64,000 nt of DNA. Source: Zongyangia gallinarum (GTDB taxonomy: Bacteria; Bacillota; Clostridia; Oscillospirales; Ruminococcaceae). This document shows, one piece after another, positions 15,808-24,218 of this stretch. A model generated the notes under the pieces. That model did not search any database and had not been told where the DNA came from. It saw only the letters and a program-made list of their open reading frames with translations. Position 1 is the stretch's first letter, and every line of letters starts with the position of its first letter. Position numbers and translations under genes: made by a program. Location of the stretch: the NCBI GenBank assembly GCA_904419315.1, contig CAJFQY010000014.1, positions 1-64,000 of the forward strand, written 5' to 3'.

Positions 15808-16805
15808 TCCGAAACAAGGAAATCAGGCGTTTTGTCATCGCTTTTGCGTTCATCGGTATGGAAGGCACCCTTCTTGCCTGGGGCATCGCCCCCCTGGCCG
15901 GAATTGTCACGGCCCTTACCTGCCTTCTGCTTTTGGCGGCGGCAGGGATTTTTACAGCTTGGCGGTATCGGGAGATTACCCGCTTGTCAGAATACCTTCA
16001 GCGGGTGTGTTCCGGACAGAGTACCCTGGACATCCGGGACAGCGCCGAGGGGGAACTGAGCATTCTCAAAAACGATATTTACAAGATGACCTGTATGCTC
16101 TCGGAAAAGACGGAGCTGCTTCAAAAGGACAAACGATACCTTGCCGACGCCCTTTCTGATATTTCCCACCAACTGAAAACACCGCTGACCTCTATGATGG
16201 TCATGACCGACCTGCTCAGCGAGCCGAATCTTTCTCCGCAAAAACGGATGGAGTTTACTGAAAACATCCGCCGGCAGCTGGAGCGGATCGAGTGGTTGGT
16301 GACTGCCCTGCTGAAAATGTCTAAAATCGACGCTGGCACCGTCCAGTTTAAACAGCAGCAGGTACAGGTAAGCCAGCTGATCCAACATGCCCTCTCCACC
16401 CTTTCGATCCCCATAGAGCTCCGGGAGATCGAGGTGAAAAACCATGTCAAAGAAGAGGATTATGTGGTCTGCGACTACAACTGGACTGGGGAGGCCCTGA
16501 TCAATATCCTGAAAAACTGTGTGGAACACAGCCGCTCCGGCGGACATATCGGCATTGACGCAGAGGAAAATCCCCTTTACACCCAGATGCGGATCTGGGA
16601 CGATGGGGAGGGAATTGCTCCTGAGGATCTGCCCCATATTTTCGAACGCTTTTACCGGGGTAAAAACGCAGGTGAGGAAAGCGTGGGGATTGGTCTGGCC
16701 ATGGCTCGCAGTGTGATTGTGGCTCAGAATGGTCAGATTCAGGTGAAAAGCCATCCGGGAATCGGGACCTGCTTTACCATTCGTATTTACAAGCAGGTGG
16801 TATAG
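15804..16805 (+). CDS. membrane sensor histidine kinase with short extracytoplasmic part
   Basis: A 333-residue kinase. Two close N-terminal membrane segments (about residues 10-26 and 31-51, with almost no loop between) make it an intramembrane-sensing type. HisKA has the H-box SDISHQLKTPLTSM, with His at residue 122. HATPase follows, with ILKNCVEHS (N box), IWDDGEGIAPEDLPHIFERF (G1/F) and VGIGLAMARSV (G2). Such kinases often need their partner ABC exporter to sense peptide antibiotics (BceS-like logic). That is an inference from the neighbours, not shown. It shares ATGA with the regulator. Confidence 0.93.
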   Translation: MIRNKEIRRFVIAFAFIGMEGTLLAWGIAPLAGIVTALTCLLLLAAAGIFTAWRYREITRLSEYLQRVCSGQSTLDIRDSAEGELSILKNDIYKMTCMLSEKTELLQKDKRYLADALSDISHQLKTPLTSMMVMTDLLSEPNLSPQKRMEFTENIRRQLERIEWLVTALLKMSKIDAGTVQFKQQQVQVSQLIQHALSTLSIPIELREIEVKNHVKEEDYVVCDYNWTGEALINILKNCVEHSRSGGHIGIDAEENPLYTQMRIWDDGEGIAPEDLPHIFERFYRGKNAGEESVGIGLAMARSVIVAQNGQIQVKSHPGIGTCFTIRIYKQVV

Positions 16806-16819
16806 GGCAATAAGCCTAG

Positions 16820-16856
16820 GTGACAAAACTGTCACTTTAAAGTCACCGGAAAGTCA
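16820..16856. promoter_or_regulatory. operator region upstream of the ABC exporter genes
   Basis: GTGACA-AAAC-TGTCAC (16820-16835) matches the palindrome before the regulator gene. Two further GTCA half sites follow at 16842 and 16852, so that GTCA recurs every 10-11 bases, about one helical turn. A TATGAT box stands at 16868-16873 without a clear -35. Confidence 0.5.
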
Positions 16857-16909
16857 TGGGCCCCTTTTATGATAAAGACATCAAGTCCGCAGTACAGGAG
16901 GAAAGAACT

Positions 16910-17593
16910 ATGGAAATACTCAAAATCCAGAATCTGTCCAAGATTTACGGCGCCGGAGAGACGGCGGTCCGGGCACTGGATGACGTGTCTTTTACGGTGG
17001 AAAAAGGGGAGTTTGTGGCCATCATCGGGCCTTCTGGTTCCGGAAAGTCCACCTTGCTGCACATTCTGGGCGGTGTGGACCGTCCCACCAGCGGCAAGGT
17101 CTATGTGGACGGCACCGATATCTACGCGCTGGACGAGACCAAGCTGGCGGTATTCCGCCGCAGGCAGATAGGACTGATCTATCAGTTTTACAATCTGATC
17201 CCTGTCCTCAATGTAGAGGAAAATATCACACTGCCTCTGCTCTTAGACCAGCGGAAGGTGGACAAACAGCATCTGAACAGCCTGGTGCAGTCCCTGGGAC
17301 TGCTTGGCAGGATGGGACATCTGCCCAACCAGCTTTCCGGCGGCCAGCAGCAGCGGGTCTCCATCGGCCGGGCCCTTATCAACAATCCGGCCATTATCCT
17401 GGCCGACGAGCCTACCGGCAATCTGGACAGCAAAAACAGCGCTGAAATTGTCTCCCTGTTAAAGATGTTTAACAAGCGGTTTAACCAGACTTTGATGATC
17501 ATCACCCACGATGAGCGCATTGCATTGCAGGCGGATCGAATCATCTCCATCGAGGATGGAAAGATTGCCAAGGATGAGGTGATCCGCAGATGA
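16910..17593 (+). CDS. ABC exporter ATP-binding protein (MacB/BceA-like)
   Basis: A 227-residue ATPase of the MacB/LolD/BceA class. Walker A is IGPSGSGKSTLLH near residues 39-51, with the Q-loop at LIYQFYNL, the signature LSGGQQQRVSIGRAL near 144, Walker B IILADEPTGNLD near 162, and the H-loop IITHDERIA near 201. ATG at 16910 is chosen since AGGAGGAAAG lies directly before it. It energises the permease whose gene overlaps it by four bases. Confidence 0.94.
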   Translation: MEILKIQNLSKIYGAGETAVRALDDVSFTVEKGEFVAIIGPSGSGKSTLLHILGGVDRPTSGKVYVDGTDIYALDETKLAVFRRRQIGLIYQFYNLIPVLNVEENITLPLLLDQRKVDKQHLNSLVQSLGLLGRMGHLPNQLSGGQQQRVSIGRALINNPAIILADEPTGNLDSKNSAEIVSLLKMFNKRFNQTLMIITHDERIALQADRIISIEDGKIAKDEVIRR

Positions 17594-20253
17594 ATATCGT
17601 CAATAGACTGACCCTGCGCAACCTCCGTCTCAACCGCAAACGGACCCTAGTTACCATCATCGGCATCATTATCTCCACTGCCATGATTACGGCGGTTGCC
17701 ACCTTTGCGGTTTCCTTCATGGATTTAATGCAGCGCTCGGAGATTGCTTCCAGCGGCAACTGGCACCTGCTCTTTTCCGACATCAGCCGCGACCAGGCCA
17801 CCCAAATCCAGGGGCAACTTAACAAGGGGGATCAGGTCCTTCTGTCCCGGGATGCGGGATGGTCTCTGCTGGAAGAAAGCCCTTCTCCTGACCAAAAGCC
17901 TTATCTTTTGGTCAAAGAATATGACGAGCAGGCATTTGAAAATTATGGCGTCAACATTGTCAAGGGGCGCCTTCCGGAAAATGATAATGAAATCGTCATC
18001 ACCCAGCAGATGGCCAATGACAGCCCTCTCTTTGCTGTAGGCAACCGGATTTCGGCCAATCTCTGTGACCGGATCATCCATCTGCCCCAAGAGGATAACG
18101 ACATGGCCACCGAATACAAAGCTTCCGGATCTGAACCTTATTACGGCACCGTCAAACAGGAAGATGATGTGTGGGAAGAGTTAGTGCCCAAAAACATCCA
18201 GAAGGAATACACCATTGTGGGCATTATGGAGGATCCAGGCTGGATTTATGCCTCTTCTCCGGCTTATACGGTGCTGACACACCTGGATATAGACGCCCTT
18301 TCGTCAGAGGATATCCTCAATGGGGCGGTAACCTTTGCCAAAGTCGACAGCAGTATCTTTGAGAAAGGCGAATCCCTGAAAGAACTGCTAGGTGTTGAAC
18401 CCTCCTATCACAGCGACCTGCTGGCCTATTACGGCGTTTTTGGCAGCAACGGACTGCAGACCAGTCTTTATTCGTTGATTGCCATCGTCATCGTTATTAT
18501 TATAGTGGGCTCCATCTCTTTGATTTATAATGCCTTTGCCATCTCCGTATCAGAACGATCCCGCCAGTTAGGGATGCTGGCCAGTGTGGGAGCCACCAAA
18601 AAGCAAAAACGGAATTCTGTCCTGTTCGAAGGCGCTGTCATCGGCGGCATCAGTATCCCGTTGGGAATTCTGGCAGGCCTTGCCGGTATGGCGGTGACCT
18701 TCTGGTGCATTAGCCCTATATTGCAAAACCTGCTCAATGTCAGCGAATCGTTGCAGGTGAAAATATCCTGGAGCTCTATCCTGGCCGCCTGCCTTCTCTC
18801 GGTGGTCACCATCTTGATTTCCTGCTGGATTCCCGCCCGGCGGGCGTCCCGCATTACGCCGGTGGAGGCCATCCGGCAGACGGCGGATATCGGCATCCGG
18901 GGAAAAGATGTAAAAACTTCCAAGCTGACCCGAAAAATCTTTGGGTTTGAGGCGGAATTGGGGCTGAAAAACCTCAAACGTAACCGCCGCCGCTATAAAG
19001 CAACCATATTTTCCCTTATCATCAGCGTGGTTTTGTTTCTGTCCGTTTCCACCTTCACCGCCGTACTCCAAAAGGCGTTTTCCTTTTCCGTCGATGGCGT
19101 CAACTATGATATGTCGGTATCCTGCTATTACGAGGACAAAAATGACGTTGCGCCCTTCTTTGAAAAACTGGCACAGCTGGAAAAAATGGATACCTATGTG
19201 CAAAGCGATGCAGAGGGGATGCTGATCGCCTATGCCACAGAGGAACAGACTCCTTCTTTTATCGGCGGGGGACAATCGGCGGATGAAAATGGAGATTATC
19301 CCTATTATCTGTCCCTGCGCTCTATGGACGATGAATCTTTGGAGGAATATGCGCGCCAGGTCGGCGCAGATCTTTCCGCTTTGAAGGACCCTCAGCATCC
19401 TGCCGCTATTGTGGTGGACACCGTTCAGTACAACGACCCTGCGACAGGGAAGAAATCAGAGGGGAAATCCATCCTCCTGCGGGAAGGGGAAAGCCTGCCT
19501 CTCTATTATGATGCCGCGGATTACAACAACGTGGAGGGGGCTGAACCCGTCATGGAAAAGCTCACTGATCTGACAGTGGCCAAATTGACGGCGCAGCTGC
19601 CCATGGGAGCTTATAATCTTGGCAATAGCAATAGTCTCAATATAGTGGTCTCCCAGGAGGTCTTTGACAGCATTGTGGGGCAGATGAAAGAGGAAGCCTT
19701 TATTCGCCGCAGTACCACTGCTTATATTATCAGCAGTGACCCCATGGGCTTGCAGGATGACATCTATGACCTGGAGGCGGAGATGAATGTAGGGATCAAT
19801 GTCAATAATCTGTATCAGACCCGGATCCAGGGAAGACAGATGCAGATGATTGTTTCGGTCTTTACCTATGGCTTTGTCATCCTGATTGTAGCCATCTGTG
19901 TGGCCAATATCTTCAATACCATTTCCACCAGCATCTCCCTTCGCCGCAGGGAATTTGCCATGCTCCAATCGGTGGGGATGACCCCCAAGGGGTTTAGCAA
20001 GATGCTCCGGTATGAAAGTATCTTTTATGGCCTCAAGGCTCTCCTTTATGGTCTGCCTATCAGCGCCGCCATTATGGCGCTCATGCACATGTCCATGATG
20101 GAAGGATTCCAATTTGAGATGGTTATCCCCTGGCTGAGTGTTGCCATCGCTATTGTTGGTGTATTTTTGATTGTCGGGGTGACCATGCTCTATTCCAGCC
20201 ATAAGGTAAAAAAGGAAAATATCATCGATGCCTTGCGAACTGAAAATCTCTAA
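17590..20253 (+). CDS. FtsX-type ABC exporter permease
   Basis: An 887-residue permease. A membrane segment near residue 20-45 is followed by a 250-residue extracytoplasmic domain. Then come three membrane helices with the FtsX core (about 300-415: SLIAIVIVIIIVGSISLIY, ISVSERSRQLGMLASVGATKKQ). A second half repeats this plan: a helix near 470, a large outside domain (490-750) and a final FtsX triad (755-870: ISLRRREFAMLQSVGMTPKG). This two-halves plan differs from the 10-helix BceB with one central outside domain. The substrate is unknown; lipids, peptides or antimicrobial peptides are possible. Confidence 0.92.
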   Translation: MNIVNRLTLRNLRLNRKRTLVTIIGIIISTAMITAVATFAVSFMDLMQRSEIASSGNWHLLFSDISRDQATQIQGQLNKGDQVLLSRDAGWSLLEESPSPDQKPYLLVKEYDEQAFENYGVNIVKGRLPENDNEIVITQQMANDSPLFAVGNRISANLCDRIIHLPQEDNDMATEYKASGSEPYYGTVKQEDDVWEELVPKNIQKEYTIVGIMEDPGWIYASSPAYTVLTHLDIDALSSEDILNGAVTFAKVDSSIFEKGESLKELLGVEPSYHSDLLAYYGVFGSNGLQTSLYSLIAIVIVIIIVGSISLIYNAFAISVSERSRQLGMLASVGATKKQKRNSVLFEGAVIGGISIPLGILAGLAGMAVTFWCISPILQNLLNVSESLQVKISWSSILAACLLSVVTILISCWIPARRASRITPVEAIRQTADIGIRGKDVKTSKLTRKIFGFEAELGLKNLKRNRRRYKATIFSLIISVVLFLSVSTFTAVLQKAFSFSVDGVNYDMSVSCYYEDKNDVAPFFEKLAQLEKMDTYVQSDAEGMLIAYATEEQTPSFIGGGQSADENGDYPYYLSLRSMDDESLEEYARQVGADLSALKDPQHPAAIVVDTVQYNDPATGKKSEGKSILLREGESLPLYYDAADYNNVEGAEPVMEKLTDLTVAKLTAQLPMGAYNLGNSNSLNIVVSQEVFDSIVGQMKEEAFIRRSTTAYIISSDPMGLQDDIYDLEAEMNVGINVNNLYQTRIQGRQMQMIVSVFTYGFVILIVAICVANIFNTISTSISLRRREFAMLQSVGMTPKGFSKMLRYESIFYGLKALLYGLPISAAIMALMHMSMMEGFQFEMVIPWLSVAIAIVGVFLIVGVTMLYSSHKVKKENIIDALRTENL

Positions 20254-20263
20254 AATTGCCTTA

Positions 20264-20304
20264 TCAAAAGCGCCTGCCCATGTCATAGGGCAGGCGCTTT
20301 TGCG
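20264..20304 (+). terminator. terminator of the exporter operon
   Basis: A 14-bp stem, AAAAGCGCCTGCCC/GGGCAGGCGCTTTT, loop ATGTCATA. Confidence 0.85.
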
Positions 20305-20315
20305 TCGACAAATGC

Positions 20316-20344
20316 TTGTCAAGGGGGGATAATCAGTGTATGAT
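20316..20344 (+). promoter_or_regulatory. promoter of the NAD-salvage operon
   Basis: TTGTCA (20316-20321), a 17-base spacer and TATGAT (20339-20344), about 65 bases before the nicotinamidase start. Confidence 0.6.
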
Positions 20345-20409
20345 AGGAATAATAAAAGGGAAAAGGTAAGGAAAGTAGAGTTTCCCAAGGGAGAAAGAGG
20401 GAGAAGACG

Positions 20410-20952
20410 ATGAAACGGGCACTGATTGTGGTGGATTATCAAAAAGATTTTGTCACCGGCAGCCTGGGCTTTCCAGGAGCTGAAAAATTAGAGGATCCCA
20501 TTTGTCAAAAGATCACGGAGTATCGGGCGGGAGGAGATGAAATCATCTTTACCTTCGATACCCATGGGGAGGATTACCTTTCCACCCAGGAGGGGAGAAA
20601 GCTGCCGGTTGTCCATTGCCTCAAAGGTACCGATGGATGGCAGCTCTATGGCAGAGTGGCAGACCTTTGTAGTCCTCAGGACAGATGCTTTGAGAAGGTG
20701 ACCTTTGGCTCTCTCGACCTGGCGGAGTATGTAAAAGAACAGAAATTTGACCAAATTGAACTGGTAGGGCTTGTGTCCAATATCTGTGTCATCTCCAATG
20801 CAGTTTTGTGCAAAGCGGCGGCACCGGAGGCAGAGATCCTAGTGGATGCTGGCTGTACCGGTTCTGGCATGGGGGAGATCCACCAAAAAGCATTAGATGT
20901 AATGGAAGGCCTGCAGATTACGGTCACCGGCCGCAAGGAGGAAGACAAATGA
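20410..20952 (+). CDS. pncA: nicotinamidase (isochorismatase-like hydrolase)
   Basis: A 180-residue cysteine hydrolase that would turn nicotinamide to nicotinate. The catalytic triad is visible: Asp in VVDYQKDF at residue 9, Lys in CFEKVTFGS near 97, and Cys in VSNICVISNA near 124. DTHGEDY near residue 51 includes a metal-ligand Asp and His. It overlaps the next gene, a nicotinate phosphoribosyltransferase, by four bases, which strongly supports the salvage role over other isochorismatase functions. The start is after GAGGGAGAAGACG. Confidence 0.92.
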   Translation: MKRALIVVDYQKDFVTGSLGFPGAEKLEDPICQKITEYRAGGDEIIFTFDTHGEDYLSTQEGRKLPVVHCLKGTDGWQLYGRVADLCSPQDRCFEKVTFGSLDLAEYVKEQKFDQIELVGLVSNICVISNAVLCKAAAPEAEILVDAGCTGSGMGEIHQKALDVMEGLQITVTGRKEEDK

Positions 20953-22388
20953 AGGATATGGACTATACACTGCTGTGCGATTTCTATGAACTGACCATGG
21001 GCAATGGATATCTGCTTTCGGGTATGGCGGATAGAATCAGCTATTTTGATGTATTTTTCCGTTCGGTGCCCGATGGGGGAGGCTTTGCCATTGCCGCGGG
21101 ACTGGAGCAGGTCATCGATTACATCGAAAACCTTCACTTTGATGAGGAGGACATTGACTTTCTCCGCTCCAAAGGCGTGTTTGATGAAAAGTTCCTGGAT
21201 TATCTGCGTCATTTCCGCTTTACTGGAGACATTTATGCTGTGCCGGAGGGAACACCGATTTTCCCTCGGGAGCCTATTTTGACGGTGCGGGCTCCTGCCA
21301 TTGAGGCCCAGTTTGTTGAGACCTTCATTCTGCTCAGCCTTAACCACCAGTCCCTCATTGCCACCAAGGCCAACCGGATTGTCCGGGCAGCTGACGGACG
21401 GGCGGTCAGTGAATTCGGTTCCCGCCGGGCACAGGGACCGGACGGAGCGGTTCAGGGAGCCCGGGCAGCTTATATTGCCGGCTGTATTGGCAGTGCTTGC
21501 ACCCTTTCTGACCGGATGTATGGCGTGCCGGCCAATGGTACCATGGCCCACTCCTGGGTACAGATGTTTGACGATGAATACACTGCCTTTGAGACCTACT
21601 GCAAGCTCTATCCCCACAGCGCCACCCTGTTGGTGGATACCTATAATGTTCTTTCCTCCGGCGTCCCCAATGCCATTCGGGCTTTCCAGAATGTATTGCT
21701 GCCCCAGGGCATCCAAAACTGCGCCATCCGCATTGATTCGGGAGATATTACCTACCTGAGCAAAAAAGCCAGAAAAATGCTGGATGCCGCCGGGCTTACC
21801 CAGTGTAAGATTGTGGCCTCCAACTCCTTGGATGAGACCATTATTCGGGATATTCTCCTGCAAGGCGCCTGCGTGGATTCCTTTGGCGTCGGTGAGCGCC
21901 TTATTACCTCCAAAAGCGATCCGGTTTTCGGCGGTGTCTACAAGCTGGCGGCGGTAGAGGACGAAAAGGGAAATATTATTCCGAAGATCAAGATCAGCGA
22001 GAATGCGGCCAAAATCACCAACCCCCATTTCAAGAAGGTGTATCGCCTTTTTGAGCGGGAGACAGGCAAGGCGGCGGCGGATTTGATCTGCCTACACGAT
22101 GAAATCGTTGACGATACAAAGCCTTTGACAATTTTTGATCCCGACTTTACCTGGAAAAAGAAAACGCTGCGGGATTTTGTGGCCAAAGAACTGATGGTTC
22201 CCATCTTTAAAAATGGGGAAAAAGTCTATGATGCCCCGGATGTAGAGACCATCCGTGTCTATTGCGCCGAACAGATCGATACCCTCTGGGATGAGGTCAA
22301 ACGGTTTGAAAACCCCCATAACTACTATGTGGACCTTTCCAAAAAGCTGTGGGATATTAAGCACGATCTTTTGGAGCAGAACAAATAA
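20949..22388 (+). CDS. pncB: nicotinate phosphoribosyltransferase
   Basis: A 479-residue NAPRTase that joins nicotinate to PRPP to make NaMN. It has the family's LCDFYELTMGNGYL start, EFGSRRAQGPDGAVQGARAAYIAGC near residues 155-180, the conserved His in NGTMAHSWVQMF near 199, and RIDSGDITYLSKKARKML near 261. The start at 20949 is set by AGGAGGAAGAC and by family length; the frame is open further upstream inside pncA. It is translationally coupled to pncA through ATGA. Confidence 0.96.
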   Translation: MKDMDYTLLCDFYELTMGNGYLLSGMADRISYFDVFFRSVPDGGGFAIAAGLEQVIDYIENLHFDEEDIDFLRSKGVFDEKFLDYLRHFRFTGDIYAVPEGTPIFPREPILTVRAPAIEAQFVETFILLSLNHQSLIATKANRIVRAADGRAVSEFGSRRAQGPDGAVQGARAAYIAGCIGSACTLSDRMYGVPANGTMAHSWVQMFDDEYTAFETYCKLYPHSATLLVDTYNVLSSGVPNAIRAFQNVLLPQGIQNCAIRIDSGDITYLSKKARKMLDAAGLTQCKIVASNSLDETIIRDILLQGACVDSFGVGERLITSKSDPVFGGVYKLAAVEDEKGNIIPKIKISENAAKITNPHFKKVYRLFERETGKAAADLICLHDEIVDDTKPLTIFDPDFTWKKKTLRDFVAKELMVPIFKNGEKVYDAPDVETIRVYCAEQIDTLWDEVKRFENPHNYYVDLSKKLWDIKHDLLEQNK

Positions 22389-22411
22389 GGCTTATTGTAT
22401 GGACATTGTAT

Positions 22412-22450
22412 ACAAAAAACTGGGAGGAAGTTTTCCTCCCAGTTTTTTTA
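22412..22450 (+). terminator. terminator of the NAD-salvage operon
   Basis: A long stem, AAAAAACTGGGAGGA/TCCTCCCAGTTTTTT, with an AGTTT loop. Confidence 0.88.
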
Positions 22451-22456
22451 TAGCCA

Positions 22457-22485
22457 TTGAGGGGAGAAAAAATTTGTGATAAAGT
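22457..22485 (+). promoter_or_regulatory. possible promoter of the SGNH hydrolase gene
   Basis: TTGAGG (22457-22462), a 17-base spacer and TAAAGT (22480-22485). It is a weak match. Confidence 0.4.
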
Positions 22486-22513
22486 GGAAGAGAAAGAAAA
22501 GGAGGTAGATTGG

Positions 22514-23170
22514 ATGAGAGATATCTTGTGCTATGGAGATTCTAATACATGGGGATACCGTCCCATGGACAAGAAACGCTACGATGTGCATACCCGGTGG
22601 CCGGGAGTCTTGCGGGATCTGTTGGGGCCGGAGTATCACGTGGTTGAAGAGGGCAACAATGGCCGGACCCCGGTCTGGGAAGACCCGGTGATGGAGGGCA
22701 AAGACGGTCTTGCCTACCTGGATCCCTGCCTGGCCAGTCACTATCCTCTGGATTTGGTCATCATCATGCTGGGCACCAATGCGGCCAAAGGACGTTTCAG
22801 CTGCAACGCCTGGGATATTGCCAAAGGGGTGGAGACCCTGGTCAAGCATGTGAAAAAGGCGGAATGTGGCCCCGACGGCGGCATTCCGGAAATTCTGATG
22901 ATTGCCCCTCCTCTGATCGGATTTGTTCCCCCCGATCATCCCGGCACCCATGCGGGGTTGGAGTTTGGAATGGAGGCCGTGGAAAAGAGCAAGCTGTTTG
23001 CCCCCTATTACAAAGAGATTGCGGATGCAAATGGTGTCCATTACTTGGATGCGGCCCTTTATTGTGAGCCTTCCAAAGAGGATGGCCTTCATCTATATGC
23101 TGACAGCCACCGCCGTTTGGGAGAAGCTGTCTATCAAAAGGTACTGGAGATCTTCGGAGAGAAGAAATAA
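22514..23170 (+). CDS. SGNH/GDSL family hydrolase
   Basis: A 218-residue esterase-like enzyme without a signal peptide. The SGNH blocks are visible: block I CYGDSNTWGY at residues 5-14 (Ser nucleophile in GDSN), Gly in block II within EEGNNGRTP, block III IIMLGTNAAKG near residue 80 (Asn), and block V KEDGLHLYADSHR near 193 (Asp and His). It acts on an unknown ester, perhaps an acylated sugar. ATG at 22514 is preferred because AAAGGAGGTAG lies nine bases before it. It stands alone between terminators. Confidence 0.9.
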   Translation: MRDILCYGDSNTWGYRPMDKKRYDVHTRWPGVLRDLLGPEYHVVEEGNNGRTPVWEDPVMEGKDGLAYLDPCLASHYPLDLVIIMLGTNAAKGRFSCNAWDIAKGVETLVKHVKKAECGPDGGIPEILMIAPPLIGFVPPDHPGTHAGLEFGMEAVEKSKLFAPYYKEIADANGVHYLDAALYCEPSKEDGLHLYADSHRRLGEAVYQKVLEIFGEKK

Positions 23171-23205
23171 AATAAAGCAGCCGTTTGATACGGCTGCTTT
23201 TTTAT
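23171..23205 (+). terminator. terminator after the SGNH hydrolase gene (possibly also serving the pfkB cluster)
   Basis: A 10-bp stem, AAAGCAGCCG/CGGCTGCTTT, loop TTTGATA, T run on the plus side and A/T-rich on the minus side. Confidence 0.82.
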
Positions 23206-23222
23206 GGGAAAGGTTTGGTTCC

Positions 23223-24188
23223 TTAATCCAAAGGCTGAATCCTGGCAGGATGATCTTTGAGGAATGCCACAGTTTCCTCTAAGGAACGAACACCGGAGTA
23301 GGTACCGGAACCCTGGATGCAGAAGGCGGAGACGGCGCTGCCCAGCTGAGCAGCTTCCTGCAACGGCTTACCCATGGCCAAGGCGGTGAGGGTACCGGTG
23401 CAGAAAGCATCACCGGCGCCCACGGTATCCAGGACGTTGACGTTTTCACAGGGGGCGACGATATAGGGCTCCTCCCCGTACTTGGCGATGACCACACCGT
23501 GCTTGCCCCATTTGATGACCATATCCCGGGTCCCTTTTTCCCGATAGATGCGGATCATTTCCCGAATATCCTCGGTGCCGGTCATGTAGCGGCACTCATC
23601 ATAGCTTGGCATAAACAGATCGATATAGGGGAGAACCTTTTCAATTTTTTCCATCCATTTCCCCTGCAGATCCCACATAACGTCCAAAACGGTGAATTTG
23701 CCCTTCTCCTTGCACTCTTTAAAGAAATCGGCGCATTCATAGTCGAACTGGCCCAGCATCATATGGCCGGTGACAAAGACAATATCACTTTGATCGATGA
23801 AAGCGTCGGGGATATCGGCCCGGCGGAAGGCGTAGGCAGATTTGGGGCAGAGAACAGCATAGCGGTCGTTGACCTCAGTGTTGATATAAACAATGGAAAC
23901 GGTGGTATCCACAGTGGGGTCCATAACGGCGTACTGTGTATCCACACCATGGTTCTTGAGCTCCTCGATAACAAAACGGCCCATGGGATCATCTCCCAGA
24001 TGGCAGCACAGGGAGATATTTTCGCCGACACCAAGACGGCAGAAGTCGATGGAACTGTTGGCCGCGTTGCCTCCCACAAACTGTTTGATGGAATCGGTGG
24101 GGAAAATAGAACCCATCTCAGGATATTCGTTGACAGGAGAGGCTACGATGTCCACACAGGCCAAGCCGATGATGGCAATTTTTTTCAT
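23223..24188 (-). CDS. PfkB-family carbohydrate kinase (third of three tandem copies)
   Basis: A 321-residue ribokinase-fold kinase. N-terminal MKKIAIIGLACVDIVASPVNEYP precedes the GG motif FVGGNAANSSIDFCRLG near residue 38. The C-terminal ATP/anion-hole motif is VLDTVGAGDAFCTGTLTALAMG near 250, with the catalytic Asp in GAGD. It is last in a leftward three-gene operon, 30 bases after the middle copy, and clearly paralogous to both others along its full length. The sugar or nucleoside substrate cannot be read from the sequence, and no transporter or regulator gene is beside it. Confidence 0.92.
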   Translation of the reverse strand: MKKIAIIGLACVDIVASPVNEYPEMGSIFPTDSIKQFVGGNAANSSIDFCRLGVGENISLCCHLGDDPMGRFVIEELKNHGVDTQYAVMDPTVDTTVSIVYINTEVNDRYAVLCPKSAYAFRRADIPDAFIDQSDIVFVTGHMMLGQFDYECADFFKECKEKGKFTVLDVMWDLQGKWMEKIEKVLPYIDLFMPSYDECRYMTGTEDIREMIRIYREKGTRDMVIKWGKHGVVIAKYGEEPYIVAPCENVNVLDTVGAGDAFCTGTLTALAMGKPLQEAAQLGSAVSAFCIQGSGTYSGVRSLEETVAFLKDHPARIQPLD

Positions 24189-24218
24189 GAAAAATACCTT
24201 CTTTCTCTATGTTTTCTT

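Noticed and set aside
20676..22028. A 450-codon minus-strand frame opposite pncA-pncB
   Set aside because: It lies wholly under two clear NAD-salvage genes, and its product has no domain character.
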